64,000 nt of DNA, from positions 7,939,501 to 8,003,500 of the forward strand of contig CM065184.1 in NCBI GenBank assembly GCA_033026295.1. The letters are read 5' to 3'. How positions within the stretch are numbered: position 1 is the first letter of the stretch; each line of letters begins with the position of its first letter. The DNA is from Channa striata. Lineage: Eukaryota; Chordata; Actinopteri; Anabantiformes; Channidae. Position numbers and translations under genes: made by a program. Under the pieces are notes generated by a model that saw nothing but the letters and a program-made list of their open reading frames with translations, was not told the origin of the DNA and searched no databases. This document shows positions 55,701 through 61,701 of the stretch, piece after piece.

Positions 55701-58700
55701 TGGGTTTCTCATGTTGATAAATTGAAAATCTCGTGAGCTTTACCTTATTAACAGTTTCTGCTATGAATTTGTTACCTACTGTTGATTATATGTTAATCTA
55801 CAAGAGCACAGTACTGTTTAATAGTCACTGGAAATTTTAGAGATCAATGTGAATTAAATGTGCTTTAAAAGATGAGCACTGCTACCACATATTAACAGAA
55901 ATATTAATCTACAGCAAGGTCGGAGTGAATAAGAGAAAAGCAATTATTACACATGATTGTGTCAAAGCATGGTGTTTATGAAAAAATGCAGATACACGTC
56001 TTTTTATATTGTTTTTCCAGTAGCAGTGGCATGTGGACATATGCAAATGTCACTGTAAAGATAAGAGACAACTATTTATTTTTACGTCAATTGTTTCCAG
56101 TCGCTTATTGGACAGTGATAAAGAATGTCCTACTGCATATTATGCTTATTAAAGGAAATATACTGTTACATAAACTCTTAGTGTCTAATTTATTGGCAAA
56201 TTGATGTTTCTCTAAAAGTATCGCACCTATGGCTATCTGGTTCTCAAACACAGTGTAGTTTGTGTTGAGTCATTCAAACCCTAAATCAGGTCAATTAAAT
56301 TACACTCACTGCCGTCTAATCGATGGAGTGGCACTCAAGCTCATGTGTCTGCAAAAGTATTGATTTTAATCAACATTTACGTCTCCCTGCCTCAGATTTA
56401 AGCCAAGATTTAACCTTAGATGATCGTATTTTTCCACACTGAAAATGTCATACATGCAGATCTAAATGTTGAGTTCATGTGCATTGCATTGCTATGTCTG
56501 TATAAAGGGAAGGATGAACAAGAATAAAATAAAACATTTTCAAGACCCAGGGAAGGAGGAGCAGGTCAGAAATTTAAACCGTGATCCCTTTGACACTTTG
56601 AAGAATAAAATGCATAATTGTTTATATTAATTGATATTTTAGAACATTTCAGCACTTCAGTAAAGACCAAAAAAAAAAAATCCTAATAACTACAGAATCA
56701 TCAATTTAGTGCTTAACAAAATCATAAACTACAGAGCAATTTTAGCATCTTGTTTCATCCTACCAGTTCTAAACTAAAGGTGTAAACACCTGTTTCCCTG
56801 GGCTAATCGTTAAAAAAGCATCGGCTGGTCCCACCCAGACGTCCACTGGGTCAGCTAAGCCACCTTCCAGCCGTCAGGCATCACTGGCTGAAATGTTTGT
56901 GAGAATATGAAAGTGACTCAAAACACCACTAGAAATTTAGAGAGAAATATGATGCCCTCAAGACAGTGTCCAAGCCTGACTGCAATACCAGAACTGTATA
57001 TGTATGATAGGATATGAGACAACAGTAAATCATATAGAAAAAAAAAAAAACAACTTTAAAACAATACATTTCAAAGCACACATCACAATATTACTCTTAA
57101 AAATCAGTTGGAATATGTTCAAGCTAAGAATATGTGTGTGTATATACATTCACATTCTATCATGGTAATTCCTCCCCATGGTTCGAATTTGTCAAAGCAT
57201 CTGATGAGTGATATAGTTAAAGATGTGTTTGCATATATGCAGCAACATGTACCTCTCATATAGGGTGGGAGGCCAAGCTTGTACTTTGGAATGAATAGTC
57301 ATAATTATTCATTTTCTATAATTTTAACCATTATTTTGATTTGATGACAGTCAGACTTCTTTTTTTTATCAGTGCGTGTCGTCATTATACCATGACATAT
57401 TGTATTTTTAAGTCTATATCGCCCATCTCTATCTTTGTAGTACATACTGGGCATTGGGGTTGTCATCATTTGATTGCTGATGGAGCCAGTTTACCACCAT
57501 CCAACTAGAGGGCTTAGTCGTCAACGTGTAGTCCCTGCTCATGTTTTTCCTTACCTTTATTGATTTAGTGTTCTAGCCTGTAATAGGATTTGTTATGAAT
57601 TTTGTTGTTCAATAAGTAAACAAATGGTGCCAAGTATTGATTTGCTGAAGACCTGAAATTAGATTTCAGGTGTTAACGGTACGAGCCACCGACTTATAGC
57701 AGAAGACATGGCCTGCAGAAATAATAGAAAAAATATTCAATAGCCTGTGCTGCTAAAACGTTTGTTTACAAATTGAAACAGCTCAGTAATGTTGAACTAA
57801 CTACCATTCAAACACACGGTTTTGTACACAGATGATATCTGCAGATAATATGTGCACTACAAGTCTGTTTGAATGTGCTTTAAGGTCAACACTTGATGAA
57901 CCAAGCCAGCCACACCGATCAGCCACAACATTACGTAAATCTGTACAATGTAGTGTAATGCAATCCATTATATCAGCTCTGCCATAAATTCCACTTTTGA
58001 AAGGTTATAATTTTTCAGCTTTTAAGTTGAAACTGTAGCAAGGTAAAGATTTACGGCAGAGCAGCTGTTTCTGATTGCATTTGATTTTACACGTGCACCT
58101 AATGTTGCGGCTGATTGATGTACATCGGCTATTTGCAAAAAGCATAAAACACTGAAAACATGTCACAGGCCCCGCTCCACCTGACACCCTTTGTGAAATG
58201 TGAAACTGCCGAATGCATTCTCACTCGCTGAATATAGGCATATCGATTAGCAGCAAGTCATTAATCAGCAACACACCCACAGCGCACGTACACAGTCACA
58301 TAACCGCTTGACAGCCGATCCCTGTTAGGTCAATTACCAACCATTAAAGACAGATTTACAAACATGATTGGTGCAATCTGTTGCTACACACAGCTTGAAA
58401 TGTCATAATCGAAATACATAGAGATCTGTGATTTTTTTAAGTGCATGATTATCACCCAAACATAATATACTTCTATTTCTAAACAAATCTGTGTAAATAT
58501 GACACATCTCATGGTACAAATTGGCAGATGCTCATTATTTACTAATTTTAACTGACACTCTATAATGTACAAAGTAAAAAAATGAAATCACATTACAAAT
58601 TTGCGAGCTGTTTTCAACAGGTATGACTGATTTAAACGCTCATCGGCATTTCTGTGCCTTCCAGGAATAAGAGGTTCCTGCATATCTTAATCCCACAGCA

Positions 58701-61700
58701 ACATCATGGTAATTACAGTAGGACACTGACCCCAAAAGCCATTGGGTCTTATCAGGCATACAGTAGCACCACCTGTACCATGATCCCCGTGAGCTCCTTT
58801 CATAGTCAAACACATGCTCCTATGGTTCTGTTTTTAGTCTTGTGCAGACAGCTAAAAGGGGATTTCATACCTCAAATTATGTAATTTGTCTAGCAAAAAA
58901 TAACATGCTTTTGTCTGGGTATTAGGTGGCTCCTTTATGTTCTTTGTTGTGCTCCAACCAACACAACTCCCACATATTCAGTGACTAGGCACCGCCATTT
59001 ATAGTTCCACCTGTCTATTGAGCTGTCAGGAAGAAAGAATCCTTCCCTTTTGAACGACATACACCAATTTTAAGTGATTGAAGAAATGAATAATTTTCCA
59101 ATTTAAACACTTGGTAGATTTAGAAGAAAGTTGAACTGTTGAACTGACAGTAAAATTATGGTACTATAGTCTGTCATCTTTACCTTACAGCTGTTCTGGA
59201 AAACCAATAAACCAACAAAACTAGGGTATGATAAAAGGAAGAAAGCACGCTGGCCAAATTCAAATACATCACACGTATAAGATTAAATTCATTTTTTCCA
59301 TTATGAATGATCCCACAAAAATTAAAGACCAAACATTGCACATGTAAGCTTTACTTAAAAAAAGTCCATACCTTGTCTCCTTTGTCCCCTTTTTGTCCTG
59401 GCAGTCCTACCGAGCCTGGAAGACCAGCCTCTCCCTGTGGATACATGTTTAAGATCAACACATTTTACACACATTTATGTCATTGATGTAATCAGTGGTT
59501 GAACTTAAATAGCAGTGTGGCCTTTACTTAGTGAAAATTGTTCCTTGAAAATATATGATGTTCTAAATTATTCCCATAATGTACCTCATGTTTCTGACAG
59601 AAATTAGCCACGTCTGTGGCTGAAATAAACCTGTTCCCCGTCACAAATTAATAGAAAACAAGCCGATCTATATTGCTTATGAGTCTTGTATTTATTAATA
59701 GTTTATTTGGCTCCCAAGGAAAATGTCTTTTGGAATAAAAGTCCCTTAATTGACTGTTTAGAGCCTGTAAATGCCTGCGTACGTGCTGCATAAATCAGTG
59801 CTGTTTCACTTACAGCAGACATTACACTCACTCAATTAAAGGCCCTTGTTGGGCGGAATTGATTGTACCTTTTCAGCTGGACAGTGACATCTGTCAATTG
59901 ACTGTAAGACCGGCTGAGACAGCATCTGGGGGAGCTGCTCTGTAACCAGGGGAGGGGAAGTCCCATTAAATGTCCTCTTGGCTTCACACTGGATCGATAC
60001 AGAAATTTTACCATTTAGACCCATTTCTTTTTGATGCTAAAAGCCCCCACCCCCAAACTACACTGTTACTCAGTACACTGGTCCCGAGGGAACCTGGTTT
60101 TAGTATTTATGTCATACTGCAAATAACGTATACACAGTCCTTCCTATGCAATGGAATTATTAAGCGGAGAGTGGTAAGCTCTTCTCAAGGTTATGAGAGT
60201 TTCCAAGGAGTAACTTTACACTGACACGACAGCATGCGATGGTAATAGGTCAAAGGTTACTCCTCCATGTAAAGATCACTGTAACATTAGCTTTTATTGA
60301 TTATATGATGATGGAAGATTTCTGGTATTAGGTTTCAACTGTCTCTTGAGCAAAAACCAGCACAAACCCTTTTGAAATGCTATATTTCAAAGGTAAATGC
60401 ATGGTTTACATTCACAAAAAGTTATGAAGTGGATTACATAGAAAGACAGAAATGTCTAGTGTCTTCTTCTTTACAGTAAACAACAGGGGTTAGTACTGTA
60501 GTGAGACATTAAATCATTTTACCTTTGGTTCCAGTAGTTCACAGCAATTTTCCATCTCAGCCATATATGGGTCACAGTATATTAGAATTTGTCTCAGCTC
60601 AATCTGTGGAGAAGAACTTTCATTAAGGAGCTATCACAGCATCATACAATAATTTCATCATCACATTATAATCATCCTTTAACTGTCAAAGTTCTGCTCT
60701 GCACTGCCACAGACAGTGCAATTTGATAAATAAATAGCTTCTTAACTTGGTATCGGTCAGACAAACATGTGTGTGTGTGTATGCGTGTGTGTTTGTGTGT
60801 GCACTTCTAGATGAATTTTAGTTGCTTTCCAAGAAATTGGCAAACCCTTTGTTTTGTACCAATATCCTTCTCTTTAAGTCTTTAAAAAAGTGAAAAGTCA
60901 GCTGTTAATACTACGGACTGTGGGCTCAGATACACTGGGTGACCAAATGATGTGAAATAGTAGAACCATTTTTTTAACACTAGGAAACAGTGTAAGGCAT
61001 ATAACACAATGCAGATTTTAAAAAAACATGGATTAAAGCATGTGTTTATAGCTTTTATAATCACTAGGAATGCATTCCAACACCCTGCTGGACTAAAAAG
61101 CACTATTGGACCAAAAATTGGTCAATTCCTAAGTGGAATTGTATAGATTTGACTGAAGACAAATGTTTGGGTGAATTGAACGACGTACATCTACGGGCCT
61201 TCCGTCTTCCACTCGTGTAGTGATGAGAGTGTACCCGGTGGGGTCAAGGCTGTTCTTCTCATTAGTACGTCTCCTTTCTATTAGCTTGCAGTCCATGTAA
61301 ATGGAGACCTCGTTGCTCTGTACAGAAATGCTCAGCTTGTGCCACTGGCGATCAAAGAGGGCATGCAGGTCACGGCTCTTAAACGTGTGGCGGAGATTGT
61401 TTTTTAGCAGGCCCTGCGAGGAAAACTCTACCCACTTCTTACCACCGTCAACCACAACAGATACCTGGGGATTCAAAACAAGATCACTGCAAATAAACAT
61501 ATAGCCCATCATATTCGGACATATTTGTAGATAATGAAAATAATAATGCATGATATGGAAACATACACACGGCTTACCTGACTGCCTCCTGTTTGGTCAA
61601 AAACCTGCCAAAGATACCAGCGATCTTTTTTTGTAGTTCTTCTTACCCGGAGGATGCTGACAAGGGAGTATTCACTTGAAAGTCCATTTGGAAAAATTAA

Positions 61701-61701
61701 C
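977..61701 (-). CDS. col19a1: Partial spliced gene for collagen type XIX alpha-1 chain (FACIT collagen), 36 exons seen
   Basis: The product is a secreted, homotrimeric extracellular-matrix collagen of the FACIT class, found in basement-membrane zones. The exons give a TSPN/laminin-G-like domain, a Cys-containing linker, then Gly-X-Y blocks separated by short interruptions. Identification as type XIX rather than IX, XXI or XXII rests on remembered family sequence: the TSPN stretches VVDGGKK, LFDRQWHKL and YMDC, the linker running into GEAGLPG, the GRRGKTG exon, the non-collagenous exon ending GDMGALLK followed by a Cys-X-X-Cys exon, and a GLMGRPGPTG block all appear in the order expected for COL19A1. 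The seen coding sum is about 2.1 kb, against about 1140 residues for the human chain, so roughly 60 percent is here. The signal peptide, start codon and C-terminal NC1 are outside or unseen. Exons are short and nearly all phase 0. No promoter or poly(A) site is visible. Confidence 0.93.
1396..1449 (-). CDS. col19a1: col19a1 window exon 35: Gly-X-Y
   Basis: The 54 nt read GLMGRPGPTGQPGAKGEK, with acceptor tgtttgcag and donor AAA|gtaagg. It parallels the human GLMGRTGHPGPTGAKGEK. The intron before it is 161 nt. Confidence 0.96.
1611..1664 (-). CDS. col19a1: col19a1 window exon 34: Gly-X-Y
   Basis: The 54 nt read GPPGAPGLTGVTGRSGSP, with acceptor actcctttag and donor CCA|gtaaga. It has few prolines in the Y position and several threonine/serine residues. 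Confidence 0.93.
2805..2858 (-). CDS. col19a1: col19a1 window exon 33: Gly-X-Y
   Basis: The 54 nt read GVKGERGFPGPSGDKGDE, with acceptor tttcctgcag and donor GAG|gtgagt. It parallels the human GSKGERGYPGIPGEKGDE. Confidence 0.96.
3334..3387 (-). CDS. col19a1: col19a1 window exon 32: Gly-X-Y
   Basis: The 54 nt read GDPGIRGPVGNPGKEGPK, with acceptor cctaaacag and donor AAG|gtaggc. Confidence 0.95.
3580..3684 (-). CDS. col19a1: col19a1 window exon 31: Cys-X-X-Cys hinge plus Gly-X-Y
   Basis: The 105 nt start NACSTCQTKIPGLPGQKG and continue with charged triplets to GMVGEK. Acceptor gtgctggcag, donor AAG|gtacat. The CSTC pair matches the human CGNC motif; cysteines at FACIT helix junctions are known to form interchain disulfides that lock the trimer. 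Confidence 0.96.
3685..5523. other. col19a1 intron between the Cys-X-X-Cys exon and the non-collagenous exon
   Basis: It contains a degraded SINE at 4916-5066. The remainder is AT-rich with nothing else recognisable. Confidence 0.6.
4916..5066 (-). mobile_element. Degraded tRNA-derived SINE of a common teleost type
   Basis: On the minus strand the order is an RNA polymerase III B-box (ggttcgattcc), then a stretch containing ccacagtcagac, then attggtgactccaaattgcc and a gtgtgagtgtgtgtgaatgg tail. This order matches a dispersed tRNA-headed repeat that I know from many fish genomes (B-box, cctcccacagtccaaagacatg, attggtgactctaaattgcc). The A-box end is mostly missing and the middle is diverged or deleted, so it is an old, inactive copy. 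Confidence 0.75.
5524..5565 (-). CDS. col19a1: col19a1 window exon 30: non-collagenous inter-helix segment
   Basis: The 42 nt read TALPIVGDMGALLK, with a strong T-rich acceptor ending gacag and donor AAG|gtattt. It corresponds to the human ALPLLGDIGALLK segment between collagenous domains and carries no Gly-X-Y repeat. The hydrophobic LLK end leads into the Cys-X-X-Cys exon. Confidence 0.95.
6333..6386 (-). CDS. col19a1: col19a1 window exon 29: Gly-X-Y, proline-rich
   Basis: The 54 nt read GPPGRPGPPGPAGPPGEP, with acceptor aaattaaag and donor CCA|gtaagt. Its high proline content ends a triple-helical block just before the non-collagenous exon. Confidence 0.95.
6632..6685 (-). CDS. col19a1: col19a1 window exon 28: Gly-X-Y
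   Basis: The 54 nt read GPRGPPGSSGPPGVPGRE, with acceptor atttttcag and donor GAG|gtgaga. Confidence 0.95.
6899..6934 (-). CDS. col19a1: col19a1 window exon 27: Gly-X-Y
   Basis: The 36 nt read GPMGPPGKAGIE, with acceptor tgttcttag and the weaker donor GAG|gtctgt. Confidence 0.92.
7330..7407 (-). CDS. col19a1: col19a1 window exon 26: Gly-X-Y with an interruption near its end
   Basis: The 78 nt start GERGVPGLPGDHGEKGEPG and then read QSVTGLP. Acceptor tttcttcag, donor CCT|gtgagt. The QSVTG step breaks the register at about the place where the human chain has GIGIPG. Confidence 0.94.
7408..8141. other. col19a1 intron with a possible DNA-transposon fragment
   Basis: No exon is seen. The part near 7985-8050 resembles the end of a hAT-type element; the rest is unremarkable. 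Confidence 0.5.
7985..8050 (-). mobile_element. Possible hAT-type DNA transposon end (fragment)
   Basis: The minus strand begins agtggttcccagcctttttt and continues into gtcagactggcccccc. The agtggttc(c/t)ca(a/g)cctttt opening is typical of terminal inverted repeats of hAT-like elements in fish. I did not find the other end or a target-site duplication, so this is only suggestive. Confidence 0.4.
8142..8183 (-). CDS. col19a1: col19a1 window exon 25: mostly interruption
   Basis: The 42 nt read GSGLSLTRASRGPK, with acceptor ttgttttgtag and donor AAG|gtagga. Only the start and the RGPK end look collagenous. RGPK joined to the GERG of the next exon agrees with the human RGPKGERG order, which supports the exon. 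Confidence 0.85.
8184..9755. other. col19a1 intron, no recognised element
   Basis: AT-rich sequence with short A and T runs near 8725-8760. Short open frames on both strands near 9000-9235 mirror each other and look like chance. Confidence 0.6.
9756..9836 (-). CDS. col19a1: col19a1 window exon 24: Gly-X-Y with a one-residue insertion
   Basis: The 81 nt start GDSGGVTGPQGPPGPKG and end EPGEPGGGYV. An extra residue (GGV-T-GPQ) shifts the triplet register, as the GGIIG step does in the human chain. The donor is ambiguous: GTG|gtgggt (used) or three nucleotides earlier, TAT|gtggtg. Both stay in frame. Confidence 0.92.
9837..10944. other. col19a1 intron, no recognised element
   Basis: No exon, RNA gene or repeat recognised on either strand. 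Confidence 0.55.
10945..10989 (-). CDS. col19a1: col19a1 window exon 23: Gly-X-Y
   Basis: The 45 nt read GSSGAPGRDGLKGEK, with acceptor actatttacag and donor AAG|gtaaac. Confidence 0.94.
11468..11521 (-). CDS. col19a1: col19a1 window exon 22: Gly-X-Y
   Basis: The 54 nt read GKQGPPGPTGLPGLPGEP, with acceptor gttttgccag and donor CCA|gtaagt. Confidence 0.95.
11522..12308. other. col19a1 intron, no recognised element
   Basis: AT-rich, with a T run near 12190-12206. No exon is seen. Confidence 0.55.
12309..12353 (-). CDS. col19a1: col19a1 window exon 21: Gly-X-Y
   Basis: The 45 nt read GDIGPPGQKGDQGLE, with donor GAG|gtgagt. The acceptor gttgcgcaacag... region has an adequate AG, but only a short pyrimidine run is visible. 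Confidence 0.93.
12831..12866 (-). CDS. col19a1: col19a1 window exon 20: Gly-X-Y
   Basis: The 36 nt read GEKGALGPQGFK, with acceptor ctttctgcag and donor AAG|gtaact. Confidence 0.93.
13348..13380 (-). CDS. col19a1: col19a1 window exon 19: interruption then Gly-X-Y
   Basis: The 33 nt read ERAQKGEKGDQ, with acceptor gaagtaaag (a weak pyrimidine tract) and donor CAG|gtaacc. Joined to the previous exon it gives GPPGP-ERAQK-GEKGD, paralleling the human GEPGEPFTKGEKGD arrangement. That parallel is the main support for this exon and its acceptor. Confidence 0.78.
13381..17512. other. col19a1 intron of 4.1 kb carrying a dispersed repeat
   Basis: Short poly-A runs at 15582-15594 and 16209-16227, a C run near 15927, and a T-rich repeat-like block at 16290-17010. 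No exon is recognised. Confidence 0.6.
16290..17010 (+). repeat. T-rich dispersed repeat, probably the 3' part of a fish retroelement
   Basis: A long pyrimidine/T-rich stretch with recurring words (cttcctgtttt, ctgtctgtccttatct, gtgtccttgt, ccctgtctg) and a late cttaataaacct followed by tttgggtctgag. This resembles T-rich dispersed repeats I know from teleosts, which end in an aataaa-like step and a gtttgggtcc-like tail. No coding capacity is visible, and I cannot name the family. Confidence 0.45.
17513..17545 (-). CDS. col19a1: col19a1 window exon 18: Gly-X-Y, one residue short
   Basis: The 33 nt read GDVGPPGPPGP, with acceptor tgtttccag and donor CCT|gtaagt. It ends on an incomplete triplet, so the repeat breaks at the junction with the next exon. 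The human chain also has a break here (EPFTK before GEKGD). Confidence 0.92.
17546..19280. other. col19a1 intron of 1.7 kb, simple repeats only
   Basis: A TA/GA run at 18909-18929 and a CA microsatellite near its end. No exon is seen. Confidence 0.6.
19210..19235. repeat. (CA)n microsatellite
   Basis: Thirteen CA units, 45 nt from the donor of the 19281-19325 exon. In the minus-strand frame it is read as a spurious Val-Cys run. Confidence 0.97.
19281..19325 (-). CDS. col19a1: col19a1 window exon 17: Gly-X-Y
   Basis: The 45 nt read GQPGAEGAEGMKGQK, with acceptor tcccacag and donor AAA|gtaagt. The intron to the previous exon is only 74 nt, the shortest in the window. Confidence 0.94.
19400..19462 (-). 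CDS. col19a1: col19a1 window exon 16: Gly-X-Y
   Basis: The 63 nt give seven triplets, GEKGDSGIPGEKGERGERG then HP, highly charged, with acceptor tcacaaacag and donor CCT|gtatgt. Confidence 0.92.
19463..22919. other. col19a1 intron of 3.5 kb, no recognised element
   Basis: Starts with a purine-rich stretch (19500-19560). The rest is unremarkable, with T runs at 21142-21157 and 22350-22368. Overlapping open frames on both strands at 21960-22450 show no domain or motif. Confidence 0.55.
22920..22955 (-). CDS. col19a1: col19a1 window exon 15: Gly-X-Y ending in an interruption
   Basis: The 36 nt read GPPGTAEGASAK, with acceptor gcaattccag and donor AAG|gtatca. The triplet pattern fails after GTA. 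The human chain has a longer non-collagenous insert at this place, so the fish version is reduced or part of it lies in an exon I did not see. Confidence 0.85.
22956..24542. other. col19a1 intron of 1.6 kb, no recognised element
   Basis: No exon or repeat recognised. The human chain carries a longer non-collagenous insert between the flanking exons, so a short unseen exon is possible between 19463 and 24542. Confidence 0.5.
24543..24587 (-). CDS. col19a1: col19a1 window exon 14: Gly-X-Y
   Basis: The 45 nt read GRRGKTGEPGPKGLP between acceptor tacattag and donor CCT|gtaagt. GRRGKTG is a recognisable COL19A1 landmark. Confidence 0.95.
25995..26021. repeat. (TG)n followed by a T run
   Basis: Short TG microsatellite running into about nine T. 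Confidence 0.9.
26262..26282. repeat. (CA)n microsatellite
   Basis: About ten CA units within the 16-kb intron. Confidence 0.93.
28990..29172. repeat. Polypyrimidine-rich tract
   Basis: Strongly C/T-biased plus strand with imperfect ctcc/cttcc/tctc repeats and only scattered purines. Confidence 0.7.
29312..29443. repeat. Polypurine-rich tract
   Basis: G/A-rich plus strand with imperfect gagg/gaagga/ggaagg repeats, about 140 nt after the pyrimidine tract and roughly complementary to it in composition. Confidence 0.75.
40604..40657 (-). CDS. col19a1: col19a1 window exon 13: Gly-X-Y
   Basis: The 54 nt read GVAGLPGQPGEPGKEGKR, with acceptor atttccctag and donor AGG|gtgagt. PGKEG(K/Q)R followed by GRRGKTG in the next exon matches the order in the human chain. 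The next exon is 16 kb away. Confidence 0.95.
41201..41227 (-). CDS. col19a1: col19a1 window exon 12: 27-nt Gly-X-Y exon with RGD
   Basis: The 27 nt read GPRGDKGDK, with acceptor ccacattcag and donor AAG|gtaact. It holds an Arg-Gly-Asp tripeptide. 27 nt is half the common 54-nt collagen exon. Confidence 0.85.
41228..41306. other. Short intron (79 nt) between two small exons
   Basis: It separates the Cys-bearing 30-nt exon from the RGD 27-nt exon. Both ends have good splice dinucleotides and the acceptor is pyrimidine-rich. Confidence 0.6.
41307..41336 (-). CDS. col19a1: col19a1 window exon 11 (probable): Cys-containing interruption exon
   Basis: The 30 nt read ADKECLKGHQ, with a good pyrimidine-rich acceptor (gtttctcag) and donor CAG|gtactt. 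It lies 79 nt upstream of the next exon in the transcript. It breaks the Gly-X-Y pattern and brings in a cysteine. In human I recall only a short break (an ALP step) here, so this could be a fish-specific segment. It is in frame if skipped. Confidence 0.6.
41337..42933. other. col19a1 intron of 1.6 kb
   Basis: Holds a 31-nt A run and a short TG stretch near 42321-42340. Nothing else is recognised. Confidence 0.55.
41726..41756 (+). repeat. 31-nt poly-A run
   Basis: Uninterrupted A run. It could be the tail of an old retroposed sequence, but I recognise no element upstream of it and no clear target-site duplication. Confidence 0.9.
42934..42969 (-). CDS. col19a1: col19a1 window exon 10: Gly-X-Y
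   Basis: The 36 nt read GDMGLPGVPGQP between acceptor cccttcacag and donor CCT|gtaagt. Confidence 0.92.
42970..44574. other. col19a1 intron, no recognised element
   Basis: AT-rich sequence. No exon, RNA gene or mobile element recognised. Confidence 0.55.
44575..44628 (-). CDS. col19a1: col19a1 window exon 9: Gly-X-Y
   Basis: The 54 nt read GLKGDPGPVGPVGPKGSK, with acceptor tttttcccag and donor AAA|gtgagt. It closely resembles the GLKGDLGPHGPPGPKG block remembered from human COL19A1. Confidence 0.95.
44629..48955. other. col19a1 intron of 4.3 kb
   Basis: Contains a two-copy 19-nt tandem repeat at 47630-47667. Overlapping open frames on both strands at 47680-48020 have no recognisable motif. 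Confidence 0.55.
47630..47667. repeat. Two exact tandem copies of a 19-nt unit
   Basis: The unit tgtttttgctataaatact occurs twice head to tail without a mismatch. It looks like a recent small duplication. Confidence 0.95.
48956..48979 (-). CDS. col19a1: col19a1 window exon 8 (probable): 24-nt micro-exon, triplet interruption
   Basis: Acceptor gtttatttag and donor AAG|gtaaaa bound 24 nt reading RERVGADK, which is not Gly-X-Y. It would join GEK of exon 7 to GLKGDPG of exon 9. The human chain, as I remember it, also has a triplet break at this point, so an interruption exon is plausible. The tiny size and lack of a collagen pattern make it less certain than its neighbours. Skipping it would keep the frame. 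Confidence 0.5.
48980..51629. other. col19a1 intron of 2.65 kb, simple repeats only
   Basis: A short (TTA)n near 49359-49376 and a CA microsatellite at 49770-49797. No exon is seen. Confidence 0.55.
49770..49797. repeat. (CA)n microsatellite
   Basis: About fourteen CA units. Confidence 0.95.
51630..51674 (-). CDS. col19a1: col19a1 window exon 7: Gly-X-Y
   Basis: The 45 nt read GELGSEGQKGIDGEK between acceptor tcattgcag and the strong donor AAG|gtaagt. Confidence 0.93.
51675..54172. other. col19a1 intron of 2.5 kb, no recognised element
   Basis: No exon or repeat family recognised. A short A run lies at 54077-54088. Confidence 0.55.
54173..54217 (-). CDS. col19a1: col19a1 window exon 6: Gly-X-Y
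   Basis: The 45 nt read GDAGEAGSPGNPGNK, with acceptor gccgtcacag and donor AAG|gtaggc, phase 0. A 4.9-kb intron separates it from the preceding exon. Confidence 0.93.
54218..59371. other. col19a1 intron of 5.2 kb, AT-rich
   Basis: Very AT-rich, with A runs near 54453-54470, 56669-56680 and 57039-57050. The flanking exons encode successive blocks in the human protein, so no exon is expected here and none is seen. Confidence 0.6.
59372..59434 (-). CDS. col19a1: col19a1 window exon 5: first Gly-X-Y exon
   Basis: The 63 nt start with a Gly codon after acceptor tatccacag and end AAG|gtatgg. Seven uninterrupted triplets, GEAGLPGSVGLPGQKG then DKGDK, open the first triple-helical block directly after the Cys linker. 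Confidence 0.95.
59869..59937 (-). CDS. col19a1: col19a1 window exon 4: Cys-X-Cys linker before the first triple helix
   Basis: In phase 0 the frame reads QLPQMLSQPVLQSIDRCHC followed by PAEK, ending at donor AAG|gtacaa and running into GEAGLPG in the next exon. The human chain has a comparable CQC linker just before its first collagen block. The acceptor is ambiguous: three AG dinucleotides lie close together in ttacagagcag. The first gives a 71-nt exon that breaks frame after exon 3; the second gives 69 nt (used here) and the third 66 nt, both in frame. Alternatively a small 3n+1 exon between 59940 and 60522 is missing from my model. The linker is about 20 residues shorter than in human. 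Confidence 0.78.
60523..60603 (-). CDS. col19a1: col19a1 window exon 3: end of TSPN domain
   Basis: The 81 nt between acceptor ttctccacag and donor AAG|gtaaaa read IELRQILIYCDPYMAEM, then ENCCELLEPK. The Cys in IYCD closes the TSPN fold, and the adjacent CC pair matches the cysteine doublet found at the end of this domain in FACIT chains. The exon ends on a complete codon, which matters for choosing the acceptor of the following linker exon. Confidence 0.93.
60604..61188. other. col19a1 intron within the TSPN-coding region
   Basis: Contains a TG-rich stretch at 60769-60802; otherwise nothing is recognised. Confidence 0.6.
61189..61464 (-). CDS. col19a1: col19a1 window exon 2: TSPN domain core
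   Basis: Acceptor aatccccag and donor GAT|gtacgt bound 276 nt (92 codons, phase 0). It reads VSVVVDGGKKWVEFSSQG, then a stretch with LFDRQWHKLSISVQSNEVS, IYMDCKLIERR and a terminal DGRPVD. The cysteine in YMDC is expected to pair with the one in the next exon (YCD). This is the most diagnostic exon for type XIX: VVDGGKK and LFDRQWHKL match the human chain as I remember it better than the COL9A1 or COL22A1 equivalents. Confidence 0.95.
61578..61701 (-). CDS. col19a1: col19a1 window exon 1: TSPN domain, first part
   Basis: Acceptor tgttttag lies just above 61701 and donor CAG|gtaagc just below 61578. The 124 nt begin with the last base of a split codon and give LIFPNGLSSEYSLV, then ILRVRRTTKKDRWYLWQVF and DQTGGSQ. 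The FPxGLxSEY and RWxLWQV pattern is typical of the TSPN beta-sandwich in FACIT collagens. The preceding exon, with the signal peptide and first TSPN cysteines, was not found up to 64000. Confidence 0.93.

Noticed and set aside
60260..60278. Possible 18-nt micro-exon between the TSPN end and the linker exon
   Set aside because: It has AG and GT borders, but its length does not supply the needed 3n+1 phase and it opens with TGA in the required frame.
60415..60460. Possible 46-nt exon (right phase length) before the linker exon
   Set aside because: Joining it to the linker creates a TAG stop at the junction, and its translation resembles nothing in the family.
61129..61188. Tail of the open frame beyond the TSPN core exon
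   Set aside because: The frame runs past the donor GAT|gtacgt into intron; TSPN similarity stops exactly at the donor.
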